Below are positions 50,823 through 58,543 of a DNA stretch of 64,000 bases, in pieces. Each line of letters begins with the position of its first letter. The stretch's first letter is position 1. The position numbers and the translations under genes are program-made. The stretch is from Microbacterium sp. cx-55 (lineage in GTDB: Bacteria; Actinomycetota; Actinomycetes; Actinomycetales; Microbacteriaceae). The notes under the pieces were generated by a model that saw nothing but the letters and a program-made list of their open reading frames with translations, was not told the origin of the DNA and made no database searches. Location of the stretch: assembly GCF_021117345.1 (NCBI RefSeq), contig NZ_CP088261.1:1240001-1304000 (forward strand), given 5' to 3'.

Positions 50823-52211
50823 GTGACCACGCCTTCGACCACCACGCCCGACAGCCTCTCCCTGCGGCCCACGGCGCACTTCACCGCGGCGAGCACGTGG
50901 CTGAACGACCCGAACGGCCTTCTGTTCCACGAAGGGAAGTACCACCTCTTCTTCCAGAACAACCCTCACGGGAGCACCTGGGGAAACATCTCGTGGGGGC
51001 ACGCCACGTCGGCCGACCTCGTGACGTGGGAAGAGCACGACATCGCCATTCCTGCCACGGACGACGAGATGGCGTTCTCTGGCAGTGCCGTGGTGGATGA
51101 GCGCAACACGGCGGGGTTCGCAGGACCTGGCCAATGCGCCCTGGTGGCCGTTTATACGAGTGCCCGTCCACCGCGAGGGGACGCGCCGGCGTCCCAAACC
51201 CAGTCCCTTGCCTTCAGCCTCGATGACGGAGCGACCTGGACGCGGTACGCAGGCAATCCAGTGCTCGACATCGGATCCGCCGAGTTCCGTGACCCGAAGG
51301 TGTTCTGGCACGGAGGTGACGACGGTCATTGGGTGATGGTCGCCGTCGAGGCTGTCGAGCGGCGGGTGGTGCTCTACACGTCGCCTGACCTCATCACGTG
51401 GACTTACGCATCGCACTTCGGACCTGCGCACGCCGTAGGAGGCGTGTGGGAGTGCCCCGACCTCTTCGCGCTGAGGATCGGCGATAGCGATGAGACACGC
51501 TGGGTGCTCGTGGTCAGCATGAACCCCGGCGGCATCGCCGGCGGTTCCGGAACTCAGTACTTCGTGGGGAACTTCGATGGGTTCACCTTCACGGCGGACC
51601 GAGTGACCGACTCGACCGACCCCGAGGACTACGACTGGCTCGACTATGGGCGCGACTACTATGCCGCTGTGTCGTTCAACAACGTGCCAGACGGTCGACG
51701 GCTCATGATCGGCTGGGCGAGCAACTGGGACTACGCGAACGACACTCCGACCCATCCATGGCGCTCTGCGATGTCGCTCGTGCGAGAGGTGACACTCGTC
51801 CGGACCGCTGAGGGCAGGCTCCGACTCGTCCAGCGGCCGGTGCTGCCACTCGATCAGGCGGGCCTCACGGACTTCGCGGTGAGCGTGCCGTGCGGACCGG
51901 GTGACCGAAACGCCGTCGTACTTTCCAGCGAGGCGGGCGATCGACTCGTGATCACCGTCGACGGCGAAGACCGCAGCATCATCTGCGACCGGACGCAGAG
52001 CGGTGCGACCGACTTCCACACCGAGTACCCCTCGGTCGACTGGGCTCCGATTCCCGCTGGATTCGACACTGTCCTCGATCTGAGGATCATTGTCGATGCG
52101 ATGATCGTCGAGATCTACGCGGGGGGTGGTCTGGTCACATTCACAGAGCAGGTATTTCCCGCCGCTCCGCTCGATTCCATCCGCGTTGAATCGCGCGACA
52201 CGGACGGCTGA
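50823..52211 (+). CDS. Glycoside hydrolase family 32 (exo-fructosidase type)
   Basis: This 462-aa enzyme has WLNDPNG (nucleophile Asp29), FRDP (156-158) and WECPDL (acid/base Glu210), a five-bladed propeller and a C-terminal beta-sandwich from about residue 340. No signal peptide is visible, so it acts inside the cell on imported fructosides such as levan or inulin oligosaccharides. It uses a GTG start. The PfkB kinase follows within 5 bases. Confidence 0.94.
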   Translation: MTTPSTTTPDSLSLRPTAHFTAASTWLNDPNGLLFHEGKYHLFFQNNPHGSTWGNISWGHATSADLVTWEEHDIAIPATDDEMAFSGSAVVDERNTAGFAGPGQCALVAVYTSARPPRGDAPASQTQSLAFSLDDGATWTRYAGNPVLDIGSAEFRDPKVFWHGGDDGHWVMVAVEAVERRVVLYTSPDLITWTYASHFGPAHAVGGVWECPDLFALRIGDSDETRWVLVVSMNPGGIAGGSGTQYFVGNFDGFTFTADRVTDSTDPEDYDWLDYGRDYYAAVSFNNVPDGRRLMIGWASNWDYANDTPTHPWRSAMSLVREVTLVRTAEGRLRLVQRPVLPLDQAGLTDFAVSVPCGPGDRNAVVLSSEAGDRLVITVDGEDRSIICDRTQSGATDFHTEYPSVDWAPIPAGFDTVLDLRIIVDAMIVEIYAGGGLVTFTEQVFPAAPLDSIRVESRDTDG

Positions 52212-52215
52212 GCGG

Positions 52216-53118
52216 ATGGAGCGGACTTTCGACCTCGACGTTCTCGTGATCGGTGAGGCTCTCATCGACATCGTCGACACGGGCACCGAGGTCACCGAGC
52301 ACGTGGGCGGCAGCCCCGCTAATGTCGCGCTCGGGCTCGGCCGGCTGGGGGCGTCCGTGGGTCTCCTCACCCACCTTGCTGATGATGCGCGAGGACGAAA
52401 GATCGTCGGTCACCTGACCGCCTCCGGCGTACACACACTGCCCGAGTCATACTCGGCGCGGGCGACGTCCGTTGCGATTGCGAAGATCGCGTCGGACGGG
52501 CATGCGGACTACGAGTTTGAACTAGCCTGGGAGACCGCCACCAGCCCGCTCCTTGACTCGCCGCCGCGCATCGTGCACACAGGGTCTGTGGCCACATTCA
52601 TGGAGCCCGGCGCGACCGCGGTCCGAGAATTTCTGCGGCGCTCGTCAGCGCAAGAGATCACGTTCGACCCGAACATCCGGCCCGCCTTGGTTGGATCGCA
52701 CGCGGACGCGCTTGCGGCATTCGAGGCTTTCGCACGCATCGCCACCGTCGTGAAGATGAGCGACGAAGACGCAGCGTGGCTCTACCCAGCGACACCCCCG
52801 GACGAGGTGCTCCGTTCTGTACTCCATCTCGGCCCCCGTCTCGTGGCGATCACGCTCGGGGCGGAAGGCGCACTTGTCGCCAATGCCGAAAACATCGTCC
52901 GTATACCTGCAGTTAAGGTCGACGCTGTCGACACCATCGGAGCCGGTGACACTTTCATGGCATCCCTCATTCTCGACATCCTGACTTTCGGCAGTCAGGG
53001 GCTCAACCACGACTCTCTCGAGCGCTTCGGCCTCAATGCGGTGCAGTCAGCGGCTATGACCGTGTCTCGCAAAGGTGCTGATCTTCCTCGGCTCGACGAC
53101 CTTCCAGATCGCCAATGA
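52216..53118 (+). CDS. PfkB-family fructokinase-like kinase
   Basis: This 300-aa ribokinase-fold kinase has GGSPANVALGLGRLGA and DTIGAGDTFMAS (catalytic Asp). It is clearly related to the kinase at 18126-19058 (both have FDPNIRP, KMSDEDAAWL/KLSDEDAEWL and a GADLPRLD end). It would phosphorylate fructose from the upstream GH32 enzyme. It is the last gene of the LacI operon. Confidence 0.93.
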   Translation: MERTFDLDVLVIGEALIDIVDTGTEVTEHVGGSPANVALGLGRLGASVGLLTHLADDARGRKIVGHLTASGVHTLPESYSARATSVAIAKIASDGHADYEFELAWETATSPLLDSPPRIVHTGSVATFMEPGATAVREFLRRSSAQEITFDPNIRPALVGSHADALAAFEAFARIATVVKMSDEDAAWLYPATPPDEVLRSVLHLGPRLVAITLGAEGALVANAENIVRIPAVKVDAVDTIGAGDTFMASLILDILTFGSQGLNHDSLERFGLNAVQSAAMTVSRKGADLPRLDDLPDRQ

Positions 53119-53220
53119 TGCCCTCCGCCACCACTCCTTCACGCCGCGGAAACACGCGGAAAATGGGTCTCCGTGGGCGTCTCTGGTCAGCTCTGGTCGA
53201 CATAGGAAACTGGCTCGGGT

Positions 53221-53264
53221 TGCCCTGGGGTGAAGGGGTCGCAGGTTGAAATCCTGTCATCTCG
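53221..53264 (+). tRNA. 3' half of a tRNA-Pro, mutated (attachment-site remnant)
   Basis: CTGGGGTGAAG resembles the anticodon region of tRNA-Pro, and GGGGTCGCAGG followed by TTGAAATCCTGTCATCTCGA matches the variable loop, T-arm and acceptor end of actinobacterial tRNA-Pro genes, with a few substitutions including TTG for TTC in the T-loop. The 5' half (D-arm) is absent upstream. It cannot be a working tRNA and most likely marks an old integration site. It is followed by a tRNA-type terminator. Confidence 0.5.
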
Positions 53265-53271
53265 ATAGAGA

Positions 53272-53305
53272 CGAGAATGGGTCCGCCCTGGCGGGCCCAT
53301 TCTCG
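53272..53305 (+). terminator. Strong terminator after the tRNA-Pro remnant
   Basis: A 16-bp arm (CGAGAATGGGTCCGCC) pairs with GGCGGGCCCATTCTCG with one wobble. It is well placed to be the original terminator of a tRNA-Pro gene and also insulates the fructan cassette from the next genes. Confidence 0.8.
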
Positions 53306-53358
53306 TTCGCCCTGGGAAGGCCCTCGCTGGGGAGTCTCGGCGTCGATATCGTCATCCC

Positions 53359-53934
53359 ATGAGCGCTCACCGGTCCTGGGACGACAGCGATGCGGAACAA
53401 CTTCTGCGCACCGACAACGACGAGCGCGATGCTCAGGACTTCTCCGACTACTTCGCTTTGTGGATGCGTCAGAGCGCTTACATCAATGTCAACCGTCGTA
53501 TCAAGGATCACCTCGTGCGTGACTGGCAGGTCCCGCGCCTCCCCGGAAGCAGTCAGAAGCGTCCGCGCCGCTACGCCGACGGGATCCCGTGGTCGATGAG
53601 CGCCCGAGATCTCCTCTTCTCGCTGGAACTCGGAAAGCCTCTGAGTGGCAGCATCGTCTTCGAGCACGTCCGTCCGCTCCAGAACACCGTCGCACAACTT
53701 ACTGCGGCTTATGTACAAGGCGATGGACGTGACGGCCCGTCGATGCTCGAGATTCTTCGACGTGTGCATACGGGCTGGTGCTTCGCCGTCGTCACCAAAT
53801 CCGAGGACACGACGATCAAACGGCGGGCCGAGGACGACATCTCCGGTAGCCAGAAGTATGCGGAATTGCAGGGTGGGAGTGCAGGGTTCGAGCTGCTGCG
53901 CGACGACCCCCGTTTCGCTATGCGCTTCTCGTAG
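53359..53934 (+). CDS. Hypothetical 191-aa protein
   Basis: The product is soluble, with no membrane segment or known catalytic motif that I recognise. Notable stretches are FSDYFALWMRQSAYINVNRR and RRVHTGWCFAVVTKSEDT. Codon bias supports a real gene. It lies just right of the tRNA-Pro remnant and stands alone. Confidence 0.6.
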   Translation: MSAHRSWDDSDAEQLLRTDNDERDAQDFSDYFALWMRQSAYINVNRRIKDHLVRDWQVPRLPGSSQKRPRRYADGIPWSMSARDLLFSLELGKPLSGSIVFEHVRPLQNTVAQLTAAYVQGDGRDGPSMLEILRRVHTGWCFAVVTKSEDTTIKRRAEDDISGSQKYAELQGGSAGFELLRDDPRFAMRFS

Positions 53935-54083
53935 AACTGACATTCCGCATGAGGTGTCTGTTGTCCGTCTCCGCAACGCGCGCCACCGAGAGCTGATCCT
54001 CGGACACGGTGAGGGGTGCACCGTCGGCTCGAAGAGAGTGGGGTTCACGGCGACGCCCGCCCGTCAATCGATACGCTCGCACC

Positions 54084-54278
54084 GTGAAGACACGGCGTAA
54101 ACCACGCCGCGGGATGGCGTCGCTGCCGCTCATGCGCGGCATCCCCATCGGCGCCACCGCCGGACTCCTGATTGGAGCGGCGGCGGGAAATCCGGGCATC
54201 GGCGCAGCCATCGGAGTGCCGGCCGGGCTCGGAGTCGGTCTCGTCGCAACCGTGATCTGGGAACAGTTGCGCCGCTGA
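54084..54278 (+). CDS. Small glycine-rich membrane protein
   Basis: This 64-aa protein starts at GTG 54084 (ATG 54114 possible). A basic N-terminus (KTRRKPRR) is followed by two glycine-rich hydrophobic helices (IPIGATAGLLIGAAAGNPG and GVGLVATVIW). Function is unknown. Confidence 0.5.
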   Translation: MKTRRKPRRGMASLPLMRGIPIGATAGLLIGAAAGNPGIGAAIGVPAGLGVGLVATVIWEQLRR

Positions 54279-54407
54279 CATCCGAGCCAACGACGCCTCG
54301 TCGAGCTCCGAGCGGCGATCACCGCCCTGTCCCGATGTCCCGCTCCGGGACTAGCCTGGCCGCACGCTCGCCGTCACGCCGGGCGCTGACGCCGGGAGGG
54401 CACCGAC

Positions 54408-54977
54408 ATGGGACTGCTGCGCTACTCGATCAACGTCACGCTCGACGGATGCTGCCACCACGAGGCGGGACTACCTCCCGACGAGGAGTCGATGGCGTAC
54501 TGGACGGCGCGGATCGCGGAGGCCGATGCCCTGATCTACGGCCGCCTCACCTACGAGATGATGGAGTCCGCGTGGCGGCGACCCGCATCCGGACCTTGGC
54601 CTGACTGGATGACCGCACGGGACATCCCCTTCGCCGAGAGCATCGATCGGGCGAAGAAGTACGTCGTTTCCGGCACGCTCGACGCCGTCGACTGGAACGC
54701 GGAACTGCTCGCCGGCGACCTGGCCGCGGAGATCCGGCGCATCACGCGAGGATCGAACGGGATCCTGGCGGTGGGTGGCGTCACCCTGCCGCTCGCCCTG
54801 GCAGACCTCGGACTCATAGACGAGTACGAGTTCCTCGTGCATCCGGTCCTCGCGGGACGCGGACCGACGTTGCTGTCCGGACTGCGCGAACGTATTTCCC
54901 TTGAAGTGATTGATCGCCGCGAGTTCCCCTCGGGAGTGATCGCCCAGCGGTACCGGCCGATCCTGGTGTCGGAATGA
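54408..54977 (+). CDS. Dihydrofolate-reductase-fold protein (RibD C-terminal family)
   Basis: This 189-aa single-domain NADPH-binding reductase-like protein has YSINVTLDGC at the N-terminus, ADALIYGRLTYEMM, YVVSGTLD, and GILAVGGVTLPLALADLGLIDEYEFLVHPVLAGRG, all typical of the YwjB/RibD-C family. The substrate is unknown. It overlaps the next small membrane-protein gene by four bases. Confidence 0.88.
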   Translation: MGLLRYSINVTLDGCCHHEAGLPPDEESMAYWTARIAEADALIYGRLTYEMMESAWRRPASGPWPDWMTARDIPFAESIDRAKKYVVSGTLDAVDWNAELLAGDLAAEIRRITRGSNGILAVGGVTLPLALADLGLIDEYEFLVHPVLAGRGPTLLSGLRERISLEVIDRREFPSGVIAQRYRPILVSE

Positions 54978-55168
54978 GGGAGGGGGAGCCAACGGGGCGA
55001 CGCACCTTGTGGTGGGTTCTGCTGCTCGTCGCGTCCTCGGTCACCTTGGTGACGGTCAGCATGATCGTCTTCGCCGGCATCGGGAACTGGTTCACTCCGG
55101 TCGGTTCCGCCTGCACAGCCGTGGCGAGCGCGCTTCAGCTGCGAGCTCGCGGGAGGCCAGATGCGTGA
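54974..55168 (+). CDS. Small two-helix membrane protein
   Basis: This 64-aa protein has two hydrophobic stretches (WWVLLLVASSVTLVTVSMIV and a GNWFTPVGSACTAVASAL segment) and a basic tail. ATGA overlap with the reductase gene and an eight-base overlap with the next frame point to translational coupling. Confidence 0.6.
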   Translation: MREGEPTGRRTLWWVLLLVASSVTLVTVSMIVFAGIGNWFTPVGSACTAVASALQLRARGRPDA

Positions 55169-55403
55169 CCCACGCAGATCGAACGGACGTGGACTCGAGA
55201 TCTTTCACGCCGTCCTGGCCGTCGCCGCGCTCGTTCTGATCGCCGTCGGCCTATTGGCGAGCATGTCGGGCTCGGACATCAGCGTCTGGACGTTCGTTGT
55301 CGGCGGCTACTTGGCGCTGCAGAGCATCCTGAGTTGGGGATGGCACCGTCATCGTCGGCTCGCGAGCCTCGAATCGAATGACGAGACCGCGCCCGGTGCG
55401 TGA
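55161..55403 (+). CDS. Small two-helix membrane protein
   Basis: This 80-aa protein has helices AVLAVAALVLIAVGLLASM and TFVVGGYLALQSILSW and a His/Arg-rich cytoplasmic end. It overlaps the gene before it. Function is unknown. Confidence 0.55.
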   Translation: MRDPRRSNGRGLEIFHAVLAVAALVLIAVGLLASMSGSDISVWTFVVGGYLALQSILSWGWHRHRRLASLESNDETAPGA

Positions 55404-55456
55404 TACGTGAGCGTCGGCAAAACGCCCGGGGCATCCGTCCGCGGGATGTGGAGACT

Positions 55457-55621
55457 ATGACCGAACGCTCAGGCGTGCGGCGAAAGGGTCGGACGGATCG
55501 TTCCAGGCGCATCCAGGCACACATGAACCGATTCGGCGGGGCTCTGTTTGTCATAGTCGGGTGCCTGTTCATCATCCTGGTCTTCCTTGGCGACTTGCCG
55601 CCGACGCAGCAGGGCCGTTGA
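55457..55621 (+). CDS. Small single-pass membrane protein
   Basis: This 54-aa protein has a strongly basic N-terminal half (RRKGRTDRSRR) and one helix (FGGALFVIVGCLFIILVFL). ATG 55457 has GGAG four bases upstream. A GTG at 55400 that overlaps the previous stop would give a 73-aa form. Function is unknown. Confidence 0.5.
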   Translation: MTERSGVRRKGRTDRSRRIQAHMNRFGGALFVIVGCLFIILVFLGDLPPTQQGR

Positions 55622-55655
55622 TACGGCGTGAAGCGTCTCGCCGGAAAGGGGACCC

Positions 55656-56489
55656 CTACCGGGCGAGAGCGAGGCCGGCGAGCTCGGCGCGGGTGCGCGC
55701 GCCGGCCTTCCGGAGCAGGTTCGAGACGTGGAACTTCACGGTGTTGTCGCTGATGCCGAGGTGCTTCGCGATGTCACGATTGCGGGCTCCCGACGCCACG
55801 AGGCGAAGCACCTCGCGTTCGCGGGCAGACAGAGAGACCGCGCCCACGAGCGGCTCGGGATCGGCCGGCGGATCGAGCGGCAACCGGATCTCGAGCGATG
55901 ACCCCCATCCGGTCGTCGACGAGACCGCCAGTTCGCCATCGAGCGCGGAGACCCGCTCGGCGATCGGACGCAGCGAATCGTCGTGCGCGGTGAGCTCGCC
56001 CTTTCCGTCGTCGCGGATGCCGATCAACAAGTTCAGGCCGTCGCAATCCCACTGGATGCGCACCCGGCGCGACTCGCCCGCATCGACGAACGCGAGCACC
56101 GCGTTCCGCACGATCACGCGGGCCGCGTGCGCCACCTCGCCGGGAAGAGCGCGCCCCGTGACGGGCGGCTCGACGAACTGCACATCGAGATCGCCGAAAC
56201 GCACGAGGGGCCGCAGATCGTTGCGAAGCCGCGCAAAAGCACCGACGACCGGCTCGAGCACGCTGCTGCGCTGCTGGTCCGTCACCATCCGAAGACCGAC
56301 CAACGCGCTCGCCGCCACATCGATCGCCATCGTGCGGGCGGCGCGGTCGTCGAGGCGGTCGGAGCGCAGAATCGCGAGCATCGACTCGAGGGTCACGGCG
56401 TGCTCGTCGGCATGATCGGTCACCGCGCGCGCCTGCGCGACCTGCTCGCGTCGAGCGGTCGCCGAGCGGAGCGCCTCCTGTTCATCCAT
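55656..56489 (-). CDS. HATPase-LuxR fusion regulator of the hxlBA genes
   Basis: This 277-aa protein has an unusual one-piece layout. A helical N-terminal region (to about residue 110) has no H-box. Next comes a GHKL-type ATPase domain (ARVIVRNAVLAFVDAG; G1-like IRDDGKGE; TGWGSSLEIRLPL) ending near residue 210. A LuxR helix-turn-helix follows (LSAREREVLRLVASGARNRD, then IAKHLGISDNTVKFHVSNLL). It thus resembles a NarL-type regulator fused to a kinase ATP site. It is divergent from hxlB, with a perfect 12-bp-arm palindrome at 56510-56542 between them, so it very probably controls formaldehyde fixation in this strain. Confidence 0.88.
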   Translation of the reverse strand: MDEQEALRSATARREQVAQARAVTDHADEHAVTLESMLAILRSDRLDDRAARTMAIDVAASALVGLRMVTDQQRSSVLEPVVGAFARLRNDLRPLVRFGDLDVQFVEPPVTGRALPGEVAHAARVIVRNAVLAFVDAGESRRVRIQWDCDGLNLLIGIRDDGKGELTAHDDSLRPIAERVSALDGELAVSSTTGWGSSLEIRLPLDPPADPEPLVGAVSLSAREREVLRLVASGARNRDIAKHLGISDNTVKFHVSNLLRKAGARTRAELAGLALAR

Positions 56490-56509
56490 CCCTCCACCGT
56501 ACGCGCCAC

Positions 56510-56542
56510 CTACCCGAACGGATAGCTGACCCGTTCGGGTAG
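56510..56542. promoter_or_regulatory. Perfect palindrome between the HATPase-LuxR gene and hxlB
   Basis: Arms CTACCCGAACGG and CCGTTCGGGTAG are perfectly complementary across a 9-bp spacer; arm centres are 21 bp (two helical turns) apart. This is the expected shape for a LuxR-type dimer or dimer-of-dimers site. It begins 21 bases from the regulator start and ends 58 bases before hxlB. Confidence 0.8.
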
Positions 56543-56599
56543 GAAAGACTGGTCTGTCGGGTGGGCGCCCGCGACCACGGAACGTTCGACGATGGATGC

Positions 56600-57178
56600 A
56601 TGGACGTACTGGAAGCCGGCGTCGGGTACTCGCTCACCCGCATCCGAAACGAATTGGATGCGGTCATCGATGAGCTCGTGCACCGCGACCCGCTCGCCCT
56701 GGCCCGCACAGCCGACCTCATCTCCGCCGCGCCGCGGGTCTTCGTCTTCGGTGCCGGCCGATCGGGCCTCGCCCTGCGGATGACCGCCATGCGTTTCATG
56801 CACCTCGGACTCGACGCCCACGTCGTCGGCGAAGTGACCGCGCCCGCCATCGGGAAGGATGACCTCCTCCTCGTCGCCAGTGGCTCCGGCACGACCGGCG
56901 GCATCGTGGGCGCCGCATCCACCGCGATCGACGCCGGTGCCCGCGTCGCCGCCATCACCACGGCGCCGCACTCGCCGCTCGCCGGCCTCGCCGCCGCGAC
57001 CATCATCGTGCCGGCCGCCGACAAGCTCGACCGCTCGGGCACCGCATCCGCCCAGTACGCCGGCTCGCTTTTCGAACAGACGGTCATGATCCTCGGCGAT
57101 GCGCTCTTCCACGCGCTCTGGCAGCGCAGCGGACAGACCGCCGACGAGCTCTGGCCGCGCCACGCGAACATCGAATAG
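56600..57178 (+). CDS. hxlB: 6-phospho-3-hexuloisomerase
   Basis: This SIS-domain isomerase converts D-arabino-3-hexulose-6-phosphate to fructose-6-phosphate in the ribulose monophosphate pathway. The SIS core reads VFVFGAGRSGLALRMTAMRFMHLG and LLLVASGSGTTGGIVGAA, with an ITT-PHSPLA segment, all typical of PHI. It is 192 aa from ATG 56600; a GTG at 56561 is less likely. hxlA follows by 51 bases with its own AAGGA site. Confidence 0.92.
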   Translation: MDVLEAGVGYSLTRIRNELDAVIDELVHRDPLALARTADLISAAPRVFVFGAGRSGLALRMTAMRFMHLGLDAHVVGEVTAPAIGKDDLLLVASGSGTTGGIVGAASTAIDAGARVAAITTAPHSPLAGLAAATIIVPAADKLDRSGTASAQYAGSLFEQTVMILGDALFHALWQRSGQTADELWPRHANIE

Positions 57179-57229
57179 CCGCCGAGCCCCCTCTCTCGAC
57201 CTCCCTTCCGCGATACGAAAAGGAACACA

Positions 57230-57853
57230 ATGAAGCTGCAATTCGCCATGGACACCCTCACTACCGAGGCCGCTCTCGAACTCGCTGCCGCCGCCGCGCC
57301 GCACGTCGACATCCTCGAGCTCGGAACGCCGCTCATCAAGAGCGCGGGCCTGTCGGCCATCACCGCGATCAAGTCCGCGCACCCCGACAAGATCGTCTTC
57401 GCCGACCTGAAGACCATGGATGCCGGCGAGCTCGAAGCCGACATCGCGTTCGCCGCCGGAGCCGACCTCGTCACCGTGCTGGGAGCTGCCGGCGACAGCA
57501 CCATCGTGGGCGCCGTGAAGGCGGCCAAGAAGCACGGCAAGGGCGTCGTCGTCGACCTCATCGGCGTCGCTGACAAGCCCGCGCGCGCCAAGGAGGTCGT
57601 CGCGCTCGGCGTCGAGTTCGTCGAGATGCACGCGGGGCTCGACGAGCAGGCCGAAGAAGGTTTCACCTTCGCGACGCTGCTGAGCGACGGCGCCGCATCC
57701 GGCGTCCCGTTCTCCGTGGCCGGCGGAATCAACGCGACGACGATCGCCTCGGTGCAGGAATCGGGCGCGCAGGTCGCCGTCGCGGGCGGCGCGATCTACG
57801 GCGCTCCCGACGTCGGCGCCGCCGCGGCGGAGCTGCGCGCGGCCATCGTCTGA
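57230..57853 (+). CDS. hxlA: 3-hexulose-6-phosphate synthase
   Basis: This enzyme condenses formaldehyde with ribulose-5-phosphate. The 207-aa TIM-barrel protein has MKLQFAMDTL, ILELGTPLIKSAGL, IVFADLKTMDAGELEAD (catalytic DxKxxD), GADLVTVLGAAGDSTI, FVEMHAGLDEQA and VAGGIN, the full HPS signature of the OMP-decarboxylase superfamily. With hxlB it detoxifies and assimilates formaldehyde, likely from demethylation reactions or one-carbon substrates. A terminator follows. Confidence 0.95.
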   Translation: MKLQFAMDTLTTEAALELAAAAAPHVDILELGTPLIKSAGLSAITAIKSAHPDKIVFADLKTMDAGELEADIAFAAGADLVTVLGAAGDSTIVGAVKAAKKHGKGVVVDLIGVADKPARAKEVVALGVEFVEMHAGLDEQAEEGFTFATLLSDGAASGVPFSVAGGINATTIASVQESGAQVAVAGGAIYGAPDVGAAAAELRAAIV

Positions 57854-57871
57854 GCCGGTACTGACGGGCGG

Positions 57872-57898
57872 GGGAGTCGGCGCTCGGCGTCGGCTCCC
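57872..57898 (+). terminator. Terminator after hxlA
   Basis: GGGAGTCGG...TCGGCTCCC forms a stem with a wobble and one mismatch, followed by TTCTTGG, 19 bases past the hxlA stop. Confidence 0.55.
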
Positions 57899-57966
57899 TT
57901 CTTGGCGCGCGCCCCGGGCGGTACCAAGATGAGCGCCAGCTTCGATGTCGAGGGTGGGCCCTTCGC

Positions 57967-58410
57967 TCAGGACGAGAGCACGGCGGGAGAGCCGGAGTCT
58001 CTCCTCTTGCTGTCCCCGGTCGAATCGTAGAGTTCGCGCGCTGCACTCACGGAGTCGAAGTTGGTCTCCGCCCATGCTTTGAACTGTGTGGCCACCGAGA
58101 AAAGAGAACACCCGAGATCGGTCGCTTGATATGTGACCGTGACCGGGACGGTGGGCTCGACGGAGCGAGTGACCAGGCCGTCTCGTTCCATGCTCCGAAG
58201 GGTTTGCGTGAGCATCTTGGGGCTGACGCCCGCCATCAATCTGTTGAGTTCGGAGTACCTCTTGGCGCCCCCCGACAACGCATTCAGAACGAGGAGAAGC
58301 CACTTGTCTGTCAGCGTCGAGAAGAGTTGTCTGCTCGGGCAGCTCGATAGGAAGACGTCGTATGCCTCTTTCGCCGCGCTTTTTTGAACGGCTGCGGTGC
58401 GTGTGGTCAT
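57967..58410 (-). CDS. HxlR-family transcriptional regulator
   Basis: This 147-aa winged-helix protein of the HxlR (DUF24) family includes SCPSRQLFSTLTDKWLLLVL and RYSELNRLMAGVSPKMLTQTLR. Cys24 is at the position used for redox or aldehyde sensing in QorR/HypR-type members. GGAGGAATACTCGTC precedes the ATG. It is divergent from a quinone-oxidoreductase gene, its most likely target; control of the neighbouring hxlBA genes (as HxlR does in Bacillus) is also possible. Confidence 0.92.
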   Translation of the reverse strand: MTTRTAAVQKSAAKEAYDVFLSSCPSRQLFSTLTDKWLLLVLNALSGGAKRYSELNRLMAGVSPKMLTQTLRSMERDGLVTRSVEPTVPVTVTYQATDLGCSLFSVATQFKAWAETNFDSVSAARELYDSTGDSKRRDSGSPAVLSS

Positions 58411-58543
58411 GACGAGTATTCCTCCTAGATAGCTACGCACTTGCGGGTACGTACTTCCTGAAGAATAGCGCGCGGCGCACACTTGAGGAATCGTCGGCGC
58501 ATGAGCCGGCGAGCACTTCACACAGAGGAAAGGCTTCGTCACC
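58411..58543. promoter_or_regulatory. Divergent hxlR-type/quinone reductase promoter region
   Basis: TTGCGG (58441-58446), 17 bp and AATAGC (58464-58469) is a plausible rightward promoter. Just after the -35 is the palindrome GTACGTAC (58447-58454), and TAGCTACG lies about ten bases to the left; GTAC-rich repeats like these are typical HxlR-family sites. The reductase gene has AGAGGAAAG upstream. Confidence 0.45.

Noticed and set aside
49599..52370. Very long (923-aa) minus-strand open frame
   Set aside because: It is an antisense shadow of the binding-protein, GH32 and PfkB genes, produced by high third-position GC; composition is Arg/Val/Asp-rich and lacks any motif or start signal.
53221..53264. 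Functional tRNA-Pro gene
   Set aside because: No D-arm or 5' acceptor strand is present upstream, and the T-loop is mutated.
56510..58303. 597-aa minus-strand frame across hxlBA
   Set aside because: Antisense shadow of hxlB and hxlA; the plus-strand proteins carry all catalytic motifs.
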